A stretch of DNA of 64,000 nt from NCBI GenBank assembly GCA_033032175.1, contig CM065325.1, positions 14,660,930-14,724,929 on the forward strand, in the 5' to 3' direction. Of this stretch, positions 42,601 to 56,400 are shown piece after piece. The notes under the pieces were generated by a model. It worked only from the letters and a program-made list of their open reading frames with translations, ran no database searches and was not told the DNA's origin. This DNA comes from Saturnia japonica. Lineage: Eukaryota > Arthropoda > Insecta > Lepidoptera > Saturniidae. A program made the translations under genes and the position numbers. Position 1 is the stretch's first letter; each line of letters starts with the position of its first letter.

Positions 42601-45600
42601 TGGCATATATTTATTATATTTAGAACAAACAGATTTTGATTAAAATAAATAAATAAAGATTACCTGTCATTATAATTATTTCATTTCATTGTCGAGTACC
42701 TACCTATACCTACTTATTTTACAATAGCTTCGAAAATTTTGAAGTTGGCATTATCAACAAGAATTATTACGTGTAACATCTAGTAATGAAATATAATATT
42801 AGTTAATAAATTTGTACAAAAGTATCCTGCAGTAGTTTAGTTTCATACAATAAAGAAATGGAAATGGTATAATGTTAGTCCATCTATTGCTATCCTGGAT
42901 ATTATTATAAGAGAAGGATTTTCACCAAATCTCCCAAAGAGGGAGAAAGGGTTCCAAATAAATGTGGGAAAATGATTTCACGGTTTATTTTCTTGTAGCG
43001 CGACTGCTATGAGCGAGGTCCTGGGTTCGAATTCCAGGCCGAGCAAAGTGTTATTGGGTTTTTCCTATGAAATTATCAGTAGCAGCTCAGAGTTTGGTTT
43101 CGTAGCCGATTAATGGCAATAGGCTCGCCCCCTATTACATGGGACCTAAAAACATACTCGGCGAACTGCGGGTATACATGTACACCTCTGCCTAACCCTC
43201 CGGGGAATACAGGCGTGATGATATGTATGTATGTATTTTCTTGGAAAACACTTTATTAACTCTTCAAACAAATTATTTTAGTTTCACATGTCTTAACTAG
43301 TTTCTTAAGCTGACACATATCCATTATTGAAACGTCATACATCCATCTCTTTCACACACCTCTTACGTTCCGTTCCACTTCTCTCTCTCTCAGTCTCTCT
43401 AGTCAGAGAAGCTTATCTTACTGAAGAATATTCCATACAAATGGTTTATGATTTTATCGAAAACTAGCTGTGCCTGTGGTTTCGCTCATGTGGACTACAG
43501 AATGCCCGCGCGAATTTTACTCCCCCGCTCCCGACTATTTTAAAGACAAAAGTGCTTACTGTGGGTGTTCCATAAAAGATAGACATATAGTCTCTCTGAC
43601 ATTTTTGTAGGTCTTTTTAAAGTCTACAATTGTGTAGTACATTAATTTGCTATATCTCTTATGGTTTACTCAGCGTAAGCCATTTAAGCGCTCGAATTGA
43701 TTCATCATGACCAGCTTTTTTTAATTTGTGCGGAACCCTAAATCTTTTTGTAAAATAAAAGTAGCCTAAGTTACTCCCTATAACATCAGCTATTTATCAG
43801 TGAAAGTCTCGTCAAAATCGGTCCAACCGTTTCGGAGATTACCCAGAACAAACAGACAGGCAGTCAGACAAAAATTTTAAAATTGTTTTTTGTTTTTTTG
43901 TTTAAGTATTGTATATACTTTTACATTCATTTACTAAATAACTGTTGTTTTGACATTACAAACAGACACTTCAATTTTATTTAATTGTATAGATCAGTTA
44001 ATATATCAATAAATCAAATATTTTCATGTTTAGTTTTTGTGGGATAAGAGATAGCGCTGTCATGATTTTTGTACTGGGTATTGTTTGATTTTATAAACGA
44101 ATTGCAATTTTATTTATATGTATAGGTTTTGTATGATGCAGTATTGTAGTTGTTTGCCATCTCTGGCGAAATTTCAACTTAAAATCAGGATTGTGGTTAG
44201 AAGCTAACCTACATGTCTTACGTATAAATTAACAAAATATATGAATATCCATATGAAAAGTGTTATGAGGATGTGGGTGTTTGTCATCCAGAACAAACAT
44301 ATTTATTTATTCTCGAAAAATCAAACGTGTACAATACTTGTGGAGGTTACTTGATGAGCTAACCAAAAACGGCTATGCGGTTAACTTATATGCAGTAGAA
44401 GTGGGAGCGAGAGGTATACCAGCAAAATCTCTCTATAACTTGCTAAATCACCTCGGCCTGTCGAGACCTGCAGTAAATTCTATTTTAGAACGGGTATCAA
44501 AAGCAGTATTACCAGGCTCTTACCAAATCTGGCTTGGCAGTCAAGGTGAGCACTGATGTGCATCATAAGGGGGCCTTACACCTGGGTCGCAAGTCCCGGG
44601 GCTGCTCGTGTTTCCCTCTGTTTGCCTCATGATAGACCCGGCACCTGCACGGTGAATCCATGGAATGCTAAGATGTTTGTCTCTCTGTTTATATTTTCTG
44701 AAATTTTCATATGTACTGTGTGTGTCAAAGGATAACAAATGATATTGATAATATGTGACCAATACAAAAGTGCGCACTTTATAATATTCCATGGACACAT
44801 TTTTTTTTTTGTTTATGGATATCCTATAAATATGGACGCGTTATCTATGCCATTAGTAAAATGTTAATGTGTTCCGAAAATGTAGACATTTCTCTCACCA
44901 CATTTATTAAAATCGAAATTCCCTAGTGAAAACTATCTCGATTTCCGTCTGTATAAACATTCTGACATAGAAAAATGGAGTTAGATGTCTTGTTTTGAAT
45001 TACCCGCTAAAAACTGCATAATATATCACGCTCTACTGTACATCACATACTGTATGATAGGTAATATTATGTATTTAATTACTAATTGAAACTTCCACAG
45101 AGGTTAATCGACAAAACGCGTGTAACTTGCATCAAGTGGGTGCCAGGGTCGAGCAACTTGTTTATAACGTCGCACGCATCCGGCCAGCTCTACGTCTACA
45201 ACGAGGAGCTGACGTGCGGGACCACCGCGCCGGTCTACCAACTGTTCAAGCAGGGTGACGGCTATTCCATCCACACGTGCCGTACGAAGTCCACACGCAA
45301 CCCACTCTACCGGTGGCTTGTTGGGGCTGAAGGTAGCTGCATAAACGAGTTCGCCTTCTCACCGTGCGGTACCAACCTCGCACTCGTCTCGCAGGACGGC
45401 TTCCTCCGCGTCTTCCACTACGACACCATGGAGTTAATTGGCCGTGCGCGCTCCTACTTCGGCGGGTTCCTGTGTGTCTGCTGGGCGCCCGACGGCAAGT
45501 ACGTGGTCGTCGGCGGCGAGGACGACCTCGTCACCGTTTGGTCTTTCGGCGAGCGGCGTGTCGTCGCACGCGGCCAGGGCCATCGGTCCTGGGTTTCTGT

Positions 45601-46393
45601 CGTTGCCTTCGATCCCTATGTCGTCAGCTTTAGTGACGGCGACGGTGACGAGAGTGAGGACGATCGCCGTCGTGCCGATGCACACTGCTACCGGCTCGGC
45701 AGCGTATCTCAAGATACGCAGCTTTGCCTGTGGGACCTCACTGAAGACGTGTTGCGGCCGCCCGCGCGAGCCAGAGCCTCCGCGCATCTCTCGCCCAATA
45801 ACACGCAGACATTCGCACCCAACGGTGTACCCGGTACGAAGCCACCCGCCGTGAAACCTGCCAAGCCCACGAAACTCGGGCAAAAGCACGCCGAGCTCAG
45901 TGCGCCGACTGCCGCTGGGGAGCCCTCGGGCGCGAAACTGAAAACGAACAGTGTCGCTACTCTCAACATAAGCGTCGGCAAAGCGAAGGAGGAGAGCACG
46001 AGTTCGCTCGGCGTGAATTCGCTCACACAGCGACTGGCCGGGTTTTCGTTCGGCGAGCGGCGTGCCGACAATCGACGGAACTTCAGCTTGTCGCGGGAAC
46101 AAAAAGGCTCGGCGGCGAGTAGTGTCGCGCTGCGCGGGCGGCCCAACGGTGCGCAGGTGAGCGAATCCCTGGACCCGCTGAAGCTGATCGGCACAGGGTC
46201 CTGTCCTCGTTTCGACGAATGTCCGGTGCTGGAGCCGCTCGTGTGCAAGAAGGTAGCGCACGAGAGACTGACAGCGCTACTTTTCCGGGCGGAGTACTTG
46301 GTGACGGCGTGCGCGGACGGGTGCGTGAACACGTGGGCGCGACCAGCTCGCAACCATCACGAACCGCGGCGACGTCGCGACCTGGTCGACTAG
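39614..46393 (+). CDS. WDR20: WD repeat-containing protein 20, complete
   Basis: WDR20 is a WD40 cofactor that, with WDR48/UAF1, activates USP12 and USP46 deubiquitinases. Three exons: 39614-39895, 41717-41899 and 45101-46393, all GT-AG, phase 0, about 585 residues (human about 569). Exon 1 has KTQFVTREGTYRLM and SEYSRPNRV; exon 2 PTCHDFNTVTMT and FSTGQIQLIDPIKKE; exon 3 carries the WD repeats (TRVTCIKWVPGSSNLFITSH, FAFSPCGTNLALVSQDGFLR, CWAPDGKYVVVGGEDDLVTV, DTQLCLWDLTEDVL), a Ser-rich insert and the final LVTACADGCVNTWARP. The last 14 residues do not resemble the family C-terminus and may reflect a missed exon or divergence. Exon 3 is strikingly GC-rich against its introns. Confidence 0.93.
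39896..41716 (+). other. WDR20 intron 1
   Basis: Mostly unique AT-rich DNA. A 40-codon open stretch around 40800-40915 is unassigned, and 41060-41340 is GC-richer with TGTGACA words typical of an insect repeat. Neither has exon-like support. Confidence 0.5.
42994..43236 (+). repeat. tRNA-derived SINE in WDR20 intron 2
   Basis: It lacks the first part of the A box but keeps CGCGACTGCTATGAGCGAGG, the B box GGGTTCGAATTCC, the body GCAAAGTGTTATTGGG and the tail CTAACCCTCCGGGGAATAC, then an ATGTATGT run. Confidence 0.68.
43464..43990 (+). repeat. Dispersed repeat family A, longest copy
   Basis: It starts AACTAGCTGTGCCTGTGGTTTCGC and runs through CAGAATGCCCGCGCGAAT, AACCGTTTCGGAGATTACCC to CAGACACTTCAATTTTATTT. 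It is the reference copy for the fragments at 428-710, 24075-24560 and 57927-58351. Confidence 0.6.
44281..44680 (+). mobile_element. Non-LTR retrotransposon fragment in WDR20 intron 2
   Basis: It encodes DELTKNGYAVNLYAVEVGAR and then LLNHLGLSRPAVNSILERVS and YQIWLGSQGEH, followed by DNA shared with 8930-9070. Longer open frame than the NUDT14 copy (91 codons), but still only a fragment. Confidence 0.58.
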
Positions 46394-46558
46394 TGCCGCG
46401 ACTCGAGCGGAGACTCCTCGTGCGGCCGCGAATCTTGCGACCGCGCCGGGCTCACAGTGCAGCTCTACCGGTGATGTGTGATGTGAACTGATCAGTGAGC
46501 ACTATGCGGTTTTCCACATCAGTGACTTTTAATTCGTAATAGATTTTAATGTTTATAC

Positions 46559-47058
46559 TAGGATTGTTACGAATGTCTCATTATAAACATTCGCGAATGC
46601 GAACATATAAGATGCGAATGTGTGAATGCGAATAGTCAAAAATGCATAAAAACTAGTTTGGACCTTAATTATCATTTTTATAAAGCTTAATTTGCAATCA
46701 AATTAAATGTATAGGTGATTAATTATATTTTTAAAATACCTAATAACTTGGCTGCTTTTTGGTGATTTTTCAGTGGCTCATATATAAGGCAGGCTGCATT
46801 AATAATAATTGCTCACACAATTCCGAGGGTTTCCGCGGGAGAGGTTCGTTTTTCTGTGAAATATGCCTTCGATTCAGCATTAATTTTACACAGCGGTGTG
46901 TCTTCGGGTCCAGATTGTACATCAAATACTTCTTCACTTGAGGAGTTCGCATTCGCGAAATATTTATACAGTTTGTTGCGAATGTGAGTTTCGATATAAA
47001 TTTTTTAAATGATGCGAATCTTTCGCATATACGAATGCGAACATTCGTAACAACCCTA
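46559..47058. mobile_element. hAT-like MITE next to WDR20 3' end
   Basis: The 500-bp element begins TAGGATTGTTACGAATGT and ends ACATTCGTAACAACCCTA, with 17-bp nearly perfect inverted ends. Flanks GTTTATAC and GTTTATGA share six of eight bases, consistent with an aged 8-bp duplication. GCGAATG words are repeated inward from both ends. It begins 166 bp after the WDR20 stop. Confidence 0.7.
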
Positions 47059-50000
47059 GTTTATGAAAAAGGACTGACTGTCTCTAGTAAAAGTGGTGAG
47101 TTGTATTCGGGCGATTGGAAGATTTTGTCCAGATATTTGGAACATGGAACAATATTACAGATATATAATTTGTTAATAGGCCCTTTTGCAATCAGGTCAG
47201 TGTATGTGTGTCCGCATATTTTTAAAAGGTAATATAGCTGGTATAAAGCCATAATTAGTATCTTTATTATAATCTGCAGATAGAATTTTATTATCCTTCA
47301 AATTCAGTATTGAATACATAAGCTAAATTAAGGAGATGGCCGTGGTTATTCTCAGGAAGGAAATACTGGTAATTCTGTTCAGACGACAGTATTACAGTAT
47401 ATAATTTATCACATGATGTAAGTTGGCAAATTTATGTAGAAGAGAGTTAGTACAAAAAAAATTATACGGGTCTCATCATAGTTCAATGATTGGTCTTTGC
47501 TGGCGCTTCAACTAGATACCTCACTACCTACAACCAATAGCTCCTAGAATACGGCAACTTAATATCGTAGTGTGTAGTGACCATTTGAAAAGAAAGCTTG
47601 TCAGTATGACAGTATTGTTGGTATGACACTGATTTGAGTACGCCGATTCGGCGTGGTTTTGATTGCCGCATTTTTATAATACGCCGACGGTATATAGTTG
47701 AAGCGGCGCGGAAACCAATCATTAATCTATAGATATATCGTGTGACATGAATAAGCAAAACTACCGAATACAGCAAAACCAATATATGAAAGTTGATGGT
47801 CATTTACGTCACTGTCCGTTAACTCGATCAGTTGGACCACAGGCATGGTTCCGAAGCGAATTCCATTTCGATATACGATCGTTCTAGACTTAGTTAAATG
47901 AGATTCATAATGTATAGGTAGGATAGTGTAAAAGAAAATTAATAGAACAATACATTTTTATCTTGGCTTACCCGTGTAAATAGTGTTAAGTTAGCGTTTG
48001 ATGCGATTTGATCGCTGTTACAAGGTGCAAAAAATAAATTACTGTTTTGTTATATGGAGCTTTGTAATGACAACCCTGTTCTCTATATTTTGTAATTCGG
48101 GTGGCATTTTGCACGATATAGTTTGGCTATTGTGCACAAGTGCAATTATAAATAATAATATTCATTTCTAATTACCGCAAAAAGACTATTAATTATGGGA
48201 GTCGCTGTCTTTTTGAGCGACGTTTGAAGATTAGAAAATCGTACGAAGTCGTGCTTAAAAGACATGTATCCAGTGGTCTTAACAATTCAGAAAACGTAAT
48301 ATCATTTTATTAATTTAGTTTAGTTGCTAGTTTCAATTCTGTTTTTATAATATAAAATCAGTGACTATTATAATTAGTAAACTGGTTGCTCGGACTTCGG
48401 AGTAAAATTTTTGCTATGAATTTGTTTGGGTCAAATGGAGGTACTATCGGTCTATCATAATTCTACTACAGAGTAAGCGATATAAATATACTAAGATGTC
48501 TTTTATGTACGATTAATATAAATGTTATACTGTACGAAAATACGAAATAAATTATAGTTATATAGGTAACCTAAACATAACTTGTTTTACATCAGATTAA
48601 ACGAAATTATTAATAATTTTTTTATAGTGGCCATTTTGTCGTGTCACGTACTAGACGGCGGCGCGGCGCGGCGCGGCTATTGTAATCATTTTTTGTTGAC
48701 CGCTTTTTTTATATAGCAGCGCAAGTGACGTCACTATTCCTGCTAGTGATTACACTACAGAGCGCGTGACACTTGAATACCAATGCTACAATGAAAAGAA
48801 AAAAGTTTTTTTTACAATTTTACAATGATTCTTTAAACTCAAAAAAAAAATTCTCAATTAGTTGCCTTTTGCAAGTTTGAAGTAATTTCATTTTGCACCT
48901 CGTAAACAAAAACAAACGAAATGCACTCTAGTGCTTCTTGTAAAGTTATTTATTTGAAGAATGTTTTTTTTAACAGTTTGAATGTTGTTGAGATACGTAT
49001 ATCGCGTCTATAAGACTTTGGAAAGAGTTAAACGTAAATTATTGAACGTGAAACTCTTATTTATTTGTTTAAATAGACAATTAGATTATTAGTTACCTAG
49101 TTTAGTAAAATTATTTTACAATAGAACAATATTAATCTATTCATAAAACCTTTGTATAAATAAATAAATAAAAAAGTTATTATTCCCACTATTTTTAAAT
49201 TACAACTCACCACATTTCTTTCGTTTTTTTTTTTCTACCAAGGCCATCTGTAATGTTTTGCTAGATAGCACTCTGCAGTTGCTTAAATTATTCGTTACAA
49301 ATAGAGGTTTTATAGTCAATAATATTTATGCAAATAGCGTTTAACGTTTACATAGTTTAATAGCTAATTTCATTTTCTCGTCCCTATAATGTTATAAAAG
49401 GAGTTTTTAGTTTTTGCTATGGAGGTTAGAGTTAAAGGGCGCTTTTGGCGGGATCTTTATCTGTCATGTTGTGGTTTTTGTTTTAATCCATAAACTTACG
49501 TAATATTGGTGTCATTTTGCGTGATATGAGCCACCATTTTGTTAAAGCGTTGCTTGAACTCTGAAGATTAGAAAAATATTCTATCCACGTGGTATTGGCA
49601 TAATTGCGTTAATACACACGTTGCCATTAAATAAGAAGAAAAGGACGACACGCCCATACAAGTTGCCTCTTAACTATAAAAGTGTCCACCAAAAAGAATT
49701 AAATAAATCATAGCCGAACAGAATGCCGCTCGTGTGAACTTCACTGTTTTACCGTGAAAAGTGATTGAGCTATAATTATGATTCAAAGCATTATTCGTAC
49801 CGAAATTAATATAAATTGTATATTTTGTCGTAAGTATTAAAAAATATCTTTCGCTGTTTACAATCCACTCTCATAACTTTTGTATCTTTTTTACTCAAAC
49901 GAACTTATAAAACGATATTTTAATACAGTAAATTTATCTTTACTTCGTTAATGTTACTACTTTCTGGGACACTATAACGTAGAGATGATAGTCCTCCTTA

Positions 50001-51127
50001 TTACGCTTCTAGCACATTCGCTTTATGTTGTCAGCGACGAGCGATTTTAAAGCGTTAAAGTACACTCATGAAGTTTTTAATTCGCTTGCAGCGTCTAGGG
50101 TCGGGGAGAATATAATCTAATCAGTACCTAGCTAGTTCAGTAAGTAGATAAGAAACTTTGTAGTTTACCTACTTGGACAATCTGAAAATATAATTTTAGT
50201 TTTTTCCAATAATTTATTACAATGTTTCTAATTTTATGTTGCGGGTATGAACTTAGGAATAAAACTATTTGTTATTGCAGTGATAAATTCATCACTATTC
50301 GTATTGACTTGTTAAAAAACTAACGTATAAAATCAAAGAGGAACGCTTTAAAGGCATACCGTACGCGCTGAGCGTCCACTTTTACGCGGGAGCAAATTCG
50401 CTAACAGCGAATTTCGCTGTGACTTACAGCGTTGATTTGTCACCGTGTACATATAAAATCACACATTAAAAAGTGACGCTTGACTCAGACGCTTGGAGCA
50501 AGCGAATTCGCTAGTGGCGTCCCGATTCTTGACCTTTTTGTTACCTCTAACCTTCATAGTGATTGCTTAGGTATTTTATGTCGTCTGTGTCCAACATTGC
50601 AAGAGAGTGACACATGAGCTTTAGGTACAGTATAGTTATTTGTTAAATAACGTTAGTTTTAAGATGTTTTGTGAATAAAAAAAAAACGAATGTTACTTTT
50701 TATCTTAAAATTAATTTTTAGTGGCGATGGCAGCCGTTGTATTGTAGAGTACAGTGATTATTGTAAAACTTTAAACTGAGAAGTTCATCTGGATTCACTA
50801 TGTACAATGAAATCTATTTTACACTAGACAAGCAGTTCGAAATTAAAACTGTCGTATCGTATTTTTAAATTTGTTTGGAAGATGGATAGAGTGGCCCTGC
50901 CATGTTCCTCTTTAACTACGCCCATAGATAGTCGACAAGTTTTCTCATCTACTTCTATTCGATCGATTTGTTTAACGTAATTTGTTGAGTTGTTGTAATA
51001 TAAAAAAGTTGTATTAGTTCAAGTTACAGTGCTTTTAAATCAATTGAAAACAGCGCGTTCCCACGATAAAATCGTACGTTTTACTCATATTATCTACAAT
51101 TCATAAAGCTTATCAATTGAGCAATGC

Positions 51128-51680
51128 AAATTTGCTTCCCGTGTACAATTTTATCAAAATTGGTTGAGAATGATCATATGGTTTTTTAAACATCTTCCTG
51201 AAATTATTGTTGACGATTCTTTTATCTTAATCAAATATGAAATCACGTATCCATCCCGTCTATGAAATTGTGTCAAAAGTGGTTGAAAATTTTAAATTAA
51301 AATTCTGGTTTTATATTTTAAATAATTTTAAAAATATATTTGACTAGCCTTATAACCTATCAATTATAGAATTATTTAACTTCCCGTATACAAATTTTCA
51401 TCAAAATCGGTTAAGAATTTATGAAATTTAAAATTTTTGGAAACTTTTTTTACTATTCCTCAAACTGTTATTGAATATTTTAATGGTTTATCATTCATGG
51501 AATGACATACCTCCCGTGTACAAAATTTCATCAAAATCAGTTCAGAGTTAACGATATTTTTTAAAACTATCTCTAAAAGCAATATTGAAAATTTTTGTAC
51601 CCTATCAATTGACCAGTGACAAGAATTCCGTGTATAACATTTCATAAGAATCGGTCAAGCCGTTTTGGAGTTAAATCCGG
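51128..51680 (+). repeat. Degenerate tandem repeat, period about 115-130 bp
   Basis: At least four diverged units contain CCCGTGTACAAAATTTCATC followed by AAAATCGGTT and, further on, a CCTATCAATTG-like word. Units are recognisable near 51137, 51385, 51512 and 51628. The motif is the tail of many insect repeats; here it is tandemly arrayed. Confidence 0.6.
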
Positions 51681-51918
51681 ATATACAAACAAACTAATTT
51701 TTTTATGACATATTCATGAACATTTTCGTTCATATAATATGCCTATCGGGAATTTTTGGAAAAATTATTAAATGTAAAGCCCGAACTGAAGAATGATTAA
51801 TATACATAATCTGACTCAATGCTAGGCATTCACTAGGTATGTAAGCTTTAAACTAAAACTATCATAATTTTAAAGGGTTTGTCTTTAGTGCGCCTCGTCG
51901 TAATAGCTCTCTCACTAA

Positions 51919-52160
51919 TAAAACATACAATTACGCCTGTATCGCCGAAGGGTTAGGCAGAGTTGTACTAATTTACACCCACAGTTCGCTGAGTATGTTA
52001 TAGGTTCTATGTAATAGGGGGCGAGCCTATTGCCATTAATGAGGTACAAAACTAAACTCCGAGCAGCTACTGAGAATTTCATAGAAACACCCAATAACAC
52101 TGCTCGGTCTGGGAATCGAACCCAGGACCTCGAGCATAGCAGTGGTGCTTACGACAACCG
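51919..52160 (-). repeat. tRNA-derived SINE, nearly full length
   Basis: In reverse it has CACTGCTATGCTCGAGGTCC, the B box GGGTTCGATTCCC, AGTGTTATTGGGTG, GGCAATAGGCTCGCC and CTAACCCTTCGGCGATAC. Same family as 59848-60118. Confidence 0.7.
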
Positions 52161-53422
52161 GCAGACTCTTAAGTAACATATTCTCGTAAAGAGTAATAGT
52201 GATAGATATACTACAATATCCGTGTACTTTCATTGTTTTGTAAGAAAATACATAACATAAAATAAATTTCTTATTTTACGTTGTTTTGCGTTTTGAACAG
52301 TTTATTCTATGTAGATTATTTTTTTATAATGACAAAGCTTGTCTAGTGTAACATAGAAGTCATTGGCCTAACTAGAAAATTATAGACAACGTAGATATGT
52401 TTTTTTTTTTTTTGTTGAAAAATAGTAGGTAAACCATATTAGGCGCCATGCCTGATTGTTTTTTTTTACGTATTGGGAATTAACGAAACGATTGTATGAA
52501 ACAAAAGTTATTCCAATAAATATTGTTATTAAAAATATTTAATACAGTGTTTTATTATAAAGACTAGCTGAGCACAGCGGTTTCACCTGCATATATGTAA
52601 TTTAAAAAAAAAATTTGATGTGTTGTAATACTTTTTTAGTTTCATTAGAATTGAATCTTCCACTTCGAAGATACACCGGGGAACTCCACACAAATTATTG
52701 AAGTTTGTTTTCCTTTTTTTGTTCAAAATTAACGTGTCATATTAGAATTATAATAATAAATTTTATTGGAACACGTTATTTTATAACTGAATTAGCACAA
52801 CTGAAATATCACCGGACTACTAAAGCAAAGAATACAACAACATATATTATAAACAAAAAATTCAAACATTCGGAGTAAAGTGTGTATGAAGAAAGAAAGA
52901 GAATATTATTATGCGTTAACACATCTCATATTTATAACTGCTCGCTATATATTTCGTTTTGAGTAGATTCTTGCAAATTTATCAGCTTCAAATTTCAATA
53001 AAAAAAATTCTCACAATGTTGTTAAAAGTGTTTTAAATTTTGTAAAAACAAATTAAAAATATTCTTAAGTCTTTTAAAATTGCTTAGGTAGGTAGACAGA
53101 TAATATGAAAATAAAGGTTATTAAAATATAGAATAAGAATGTATTTTGTATGTAAATAAGTATTATAAGTACTTATATTGTGTATGTGGATTATTCCATT
53201 CATGGAAAGCAAAAATGAAAGTCACGGATTGATTAAATGAGATCCACTATCGTTGACCCCATTTTCCCCTCACTTATATATACTCCTTGCAGGTCGTTGT
53301 TGACCCCTGCGCGTCAATATATACCAGTTTGAGAAAGTAAAAGAAAAGAAAAATCTAATAAATAATTTTACTATCATCATTATTTCATAGTGATATACAT
53401 TTTAGAATCTAGACGACTTTAA

Positions 53423-56400
53423 TTAGAATCCAGGATCCCAGGTGGTCCGGTTGCTGACGTCGACCATCTTGTAACATACAACGGTATCGCCCGGCTTCAC
53501 TTGAAACGTTGGCTCATCGAACCGCAGCCCGCACTCCATGTCACGTTTTATCGTGTTCACTTCCTCTTTTAAATGCTTCATTGATGCTAGCTTCCCTGAA
53601 ATACATTATCTTTAATAAAAAAAAAAGTATTGATCATTTTTTTTATTCTTTATAGGTTTAACACACCTGTAGGGGCTTGCCGACAGAGTATCAATATAGC
53701 TAGTGTTTGCACCAAAACGTGCATTCGATATTCTCATAATCGGGTACCAGCCCTCTCGTGATTGATGGCAAAATCTCTTGCGCGTCCTTGAGGCATCGTT
53801 AATTGCCTTGGACACCTTCCCTCCCGCCGCATATGTTACTACGCAGTCACGTAAATACTCATACGTTACGAAAAGTTTCCGCCATATTTAATCCTCAAAA
53901 CCTAGATAACACGATTCCTATTTATCCCCCAGCTAGCCAGACAAGCATTAGAAAATGCCCTACCACCATAATATGGTTTCATTACGATGTTTTCCCGAAA
54001 TGTCAGGCCCATTGCAAGGATTTGAAGTCGCTTCTTTCGACGCGATGTCCGTGCACACTATCACTGATCTGCCAAGGTTTCAAAAGGTACGCCAAAATGT
54101 CGCATTAAGTCAAACAAAATTTTCCGTGCTGCGTGCCTGATCTTACTGCCCCGCCCACTCCGAATATTGCCTAAGGGTTTAATATTCTACAATGTTCTCA
54201 GATATACAGTATGTATTAAAAACCCCGTTGGATCCGTGAAGGTGTTATTAGGTATTGAGATCATATTCTGTTTATGTTATCTATTTCAGATTATAAGTAA
54301 AGATATTACCCTAAATAAAATGTAAAAAAAATTTAGTTAAATGCGGTTAGTTACATGGAAATACTGGCGGCGCGGCGCAGGGTACCGCCATACGATCAAA
54401 CGTACCGCTGCGCCGCGCCCGGACTGGCGACGGTGTTATCACGTTTTAAAAGTTTGCAAAATTTTAGGGAAACTAAAACTGAATATATTAATTTTAAATC
54501 CCAATAACATTTTTATTTTTAGAATAAATAAAATTTTGATATTTTGTTTCGTAATTTCAATGGGGTATCCTTTATACCCTTTTTGGATTCGACGGGGTTT
54601 TTTATACACATTGTATAGTAATGCAATGGTAATAAATAGTACCTTCATAGACCACTTCCTGACCCCTCAGGACCCTGTACAGCGCGTTCCGTGATAACGA
54701 GCCCTTCATACAGCGTGATCCCGCTACGGGCACCTTTTTCTTCCCTTCCGATACTAAGAATTCCTGAAGGACGTTCGCTTCCCCTGTAACCAGCAACGTA
54801 CCCCATCGACAAACGAAATACAAAAGCGATCGTCATGGATGTGTATCCGAACGACCTTAAACTTCCAGATTTAGACCGTGCGAAAGCTTTATTCAACAAA
54901 AAATACGGTAACAATTTTGCATTGTTACGATGCAGAAAGTCCTTCGCTTCATATTTGTAAATATATTTTCCTTATGGGTTTGATAACTTATTAATGTTTA
55001 CTCGTGTTTTGATTTTTACCCAAATGCGAAAAAGGAGGGTTATGATTTTCACGCGTATGTATGTATATCTATTTTAGTTTGGCACATTCTGTAGCCTAAA
55101 AAGGGCTTGATGTATTTTAGGATACGAGGTGTCGTTAGATTTGTCTAAATTATAGGAGTGACATAGGCTATAATTATAATATTTAAGTACGTCTGGAAAT
55201 AAATAAAAATCAAAAGAAAAAAGATATTTTTTTAGTCAAGTGTTTTTGTTGCAGTCGTGTTTTTTGTTTCCTTCTTAACCGACCTCAAAAAAGATAAAAC
55301 AGAAGAAGGTTCTTAATTCGAATGTATTTTTTAACTGAAAGTTTTGCCATAAATTCTTTGTTTATGAACGGATTTCGATGATTTTTAATTTTTATTTTCA
55401 TTGACATTGGATCTTCGATTTCGGGGATACACCAAGTAGTAAGCAGTAACTTGAAGACTTCTTCAAGTCCCTTTTAAGTTGCTTTTTTGTTAAAAGTAAT
55501 TTTTAAAGATAGCGTGGATCCAGTGAAGATATCTTTTTGACAGCTTACCAATAATTTCCTCTTCCATTCTCGTCGGTATCCTCGCGGTGATTTCCTCCTT
55601 GACGTCGTCCACCAGCTTGTAGATGACGTTGTGCCTCTTGATCGTTATGCCCTTATCCTTGGCCTCGACCGCGGTCGCCGGCGGACAGTCCACGTTGAAC
55701 GCGTAAATCACCGCTTTGAAAGCTTCCGCTATCTAAGAAACGTAAAAGACTAGGTTGGATGGTGAACCCCGTCTTTTTGTCACCCTTATCTCACGATAAG
55801 TAGGTCCGGGACAATATGTCTTCCTCTTCCACTCTTCTCTATTAGCGGTTCATCTCAGTATTCACACCTTTTGCCCACACAATCCATTCCATCCACATCT
55901 TGTTCAGTCAAGCTGCATATAGACTGGTTGATTTCGAAACACGATAAACCAAAAGAGACTCAATGTTTATCACTAATTTGTGTTATATTTATTGGAGACT
56001 CCTTACGTCAATCAGTCAGTCAATCATTCAATCACCTCTTGCCAATCCGGGAGTTGACAACTTTTGAAAAATTGTTTTAAACACTTTATACGTTGAAAAT
56101 AATACATATGAATATTTTTTTTTTCATTAATACATCATAAAAAGCGAGTACAATTAAAAGTAAAAAAAACACGACACAAAAGCGCGGCATTATGATCCCG
56201 TGACGTCTACATTAATTTTAAATGTTATTTTGTATGATAACAGTGACAAATTTGACAACTACCGCAAGAGTTTAACGTTCATATTTCCTGAATGGTGACG
56301 TCACATTTTGTAATCAGCGTTTCAGATCACGTGACTGACAGACAAGAAAAAAATAAATTTTCCAAATATGTACATAAATAAACAATTACTTTTTCCAGAT

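Larger units (their letters stand above)
46394..53422. other. Convergent intergenic region WDR20 / MTIF2
   Basis: Seven kilobases without a recognisable host exon. It contains a hAT-like element, two partial copies of the GGCGGGATCTT MITE (48060-48190, 49427-49555), a possible inverted element around 50340-50525, a degenerate tandem array and a SINE, all in AT-rich DNA. Confidence 0.5.

Noticed and set aside
45434..46353. Long minus-strand and alternative-frame ORFs over WDR20 exon 3
   Set aside because: They are shadows of GC-rich coding sequence; the plus frame carries the WD-repeat motifs.
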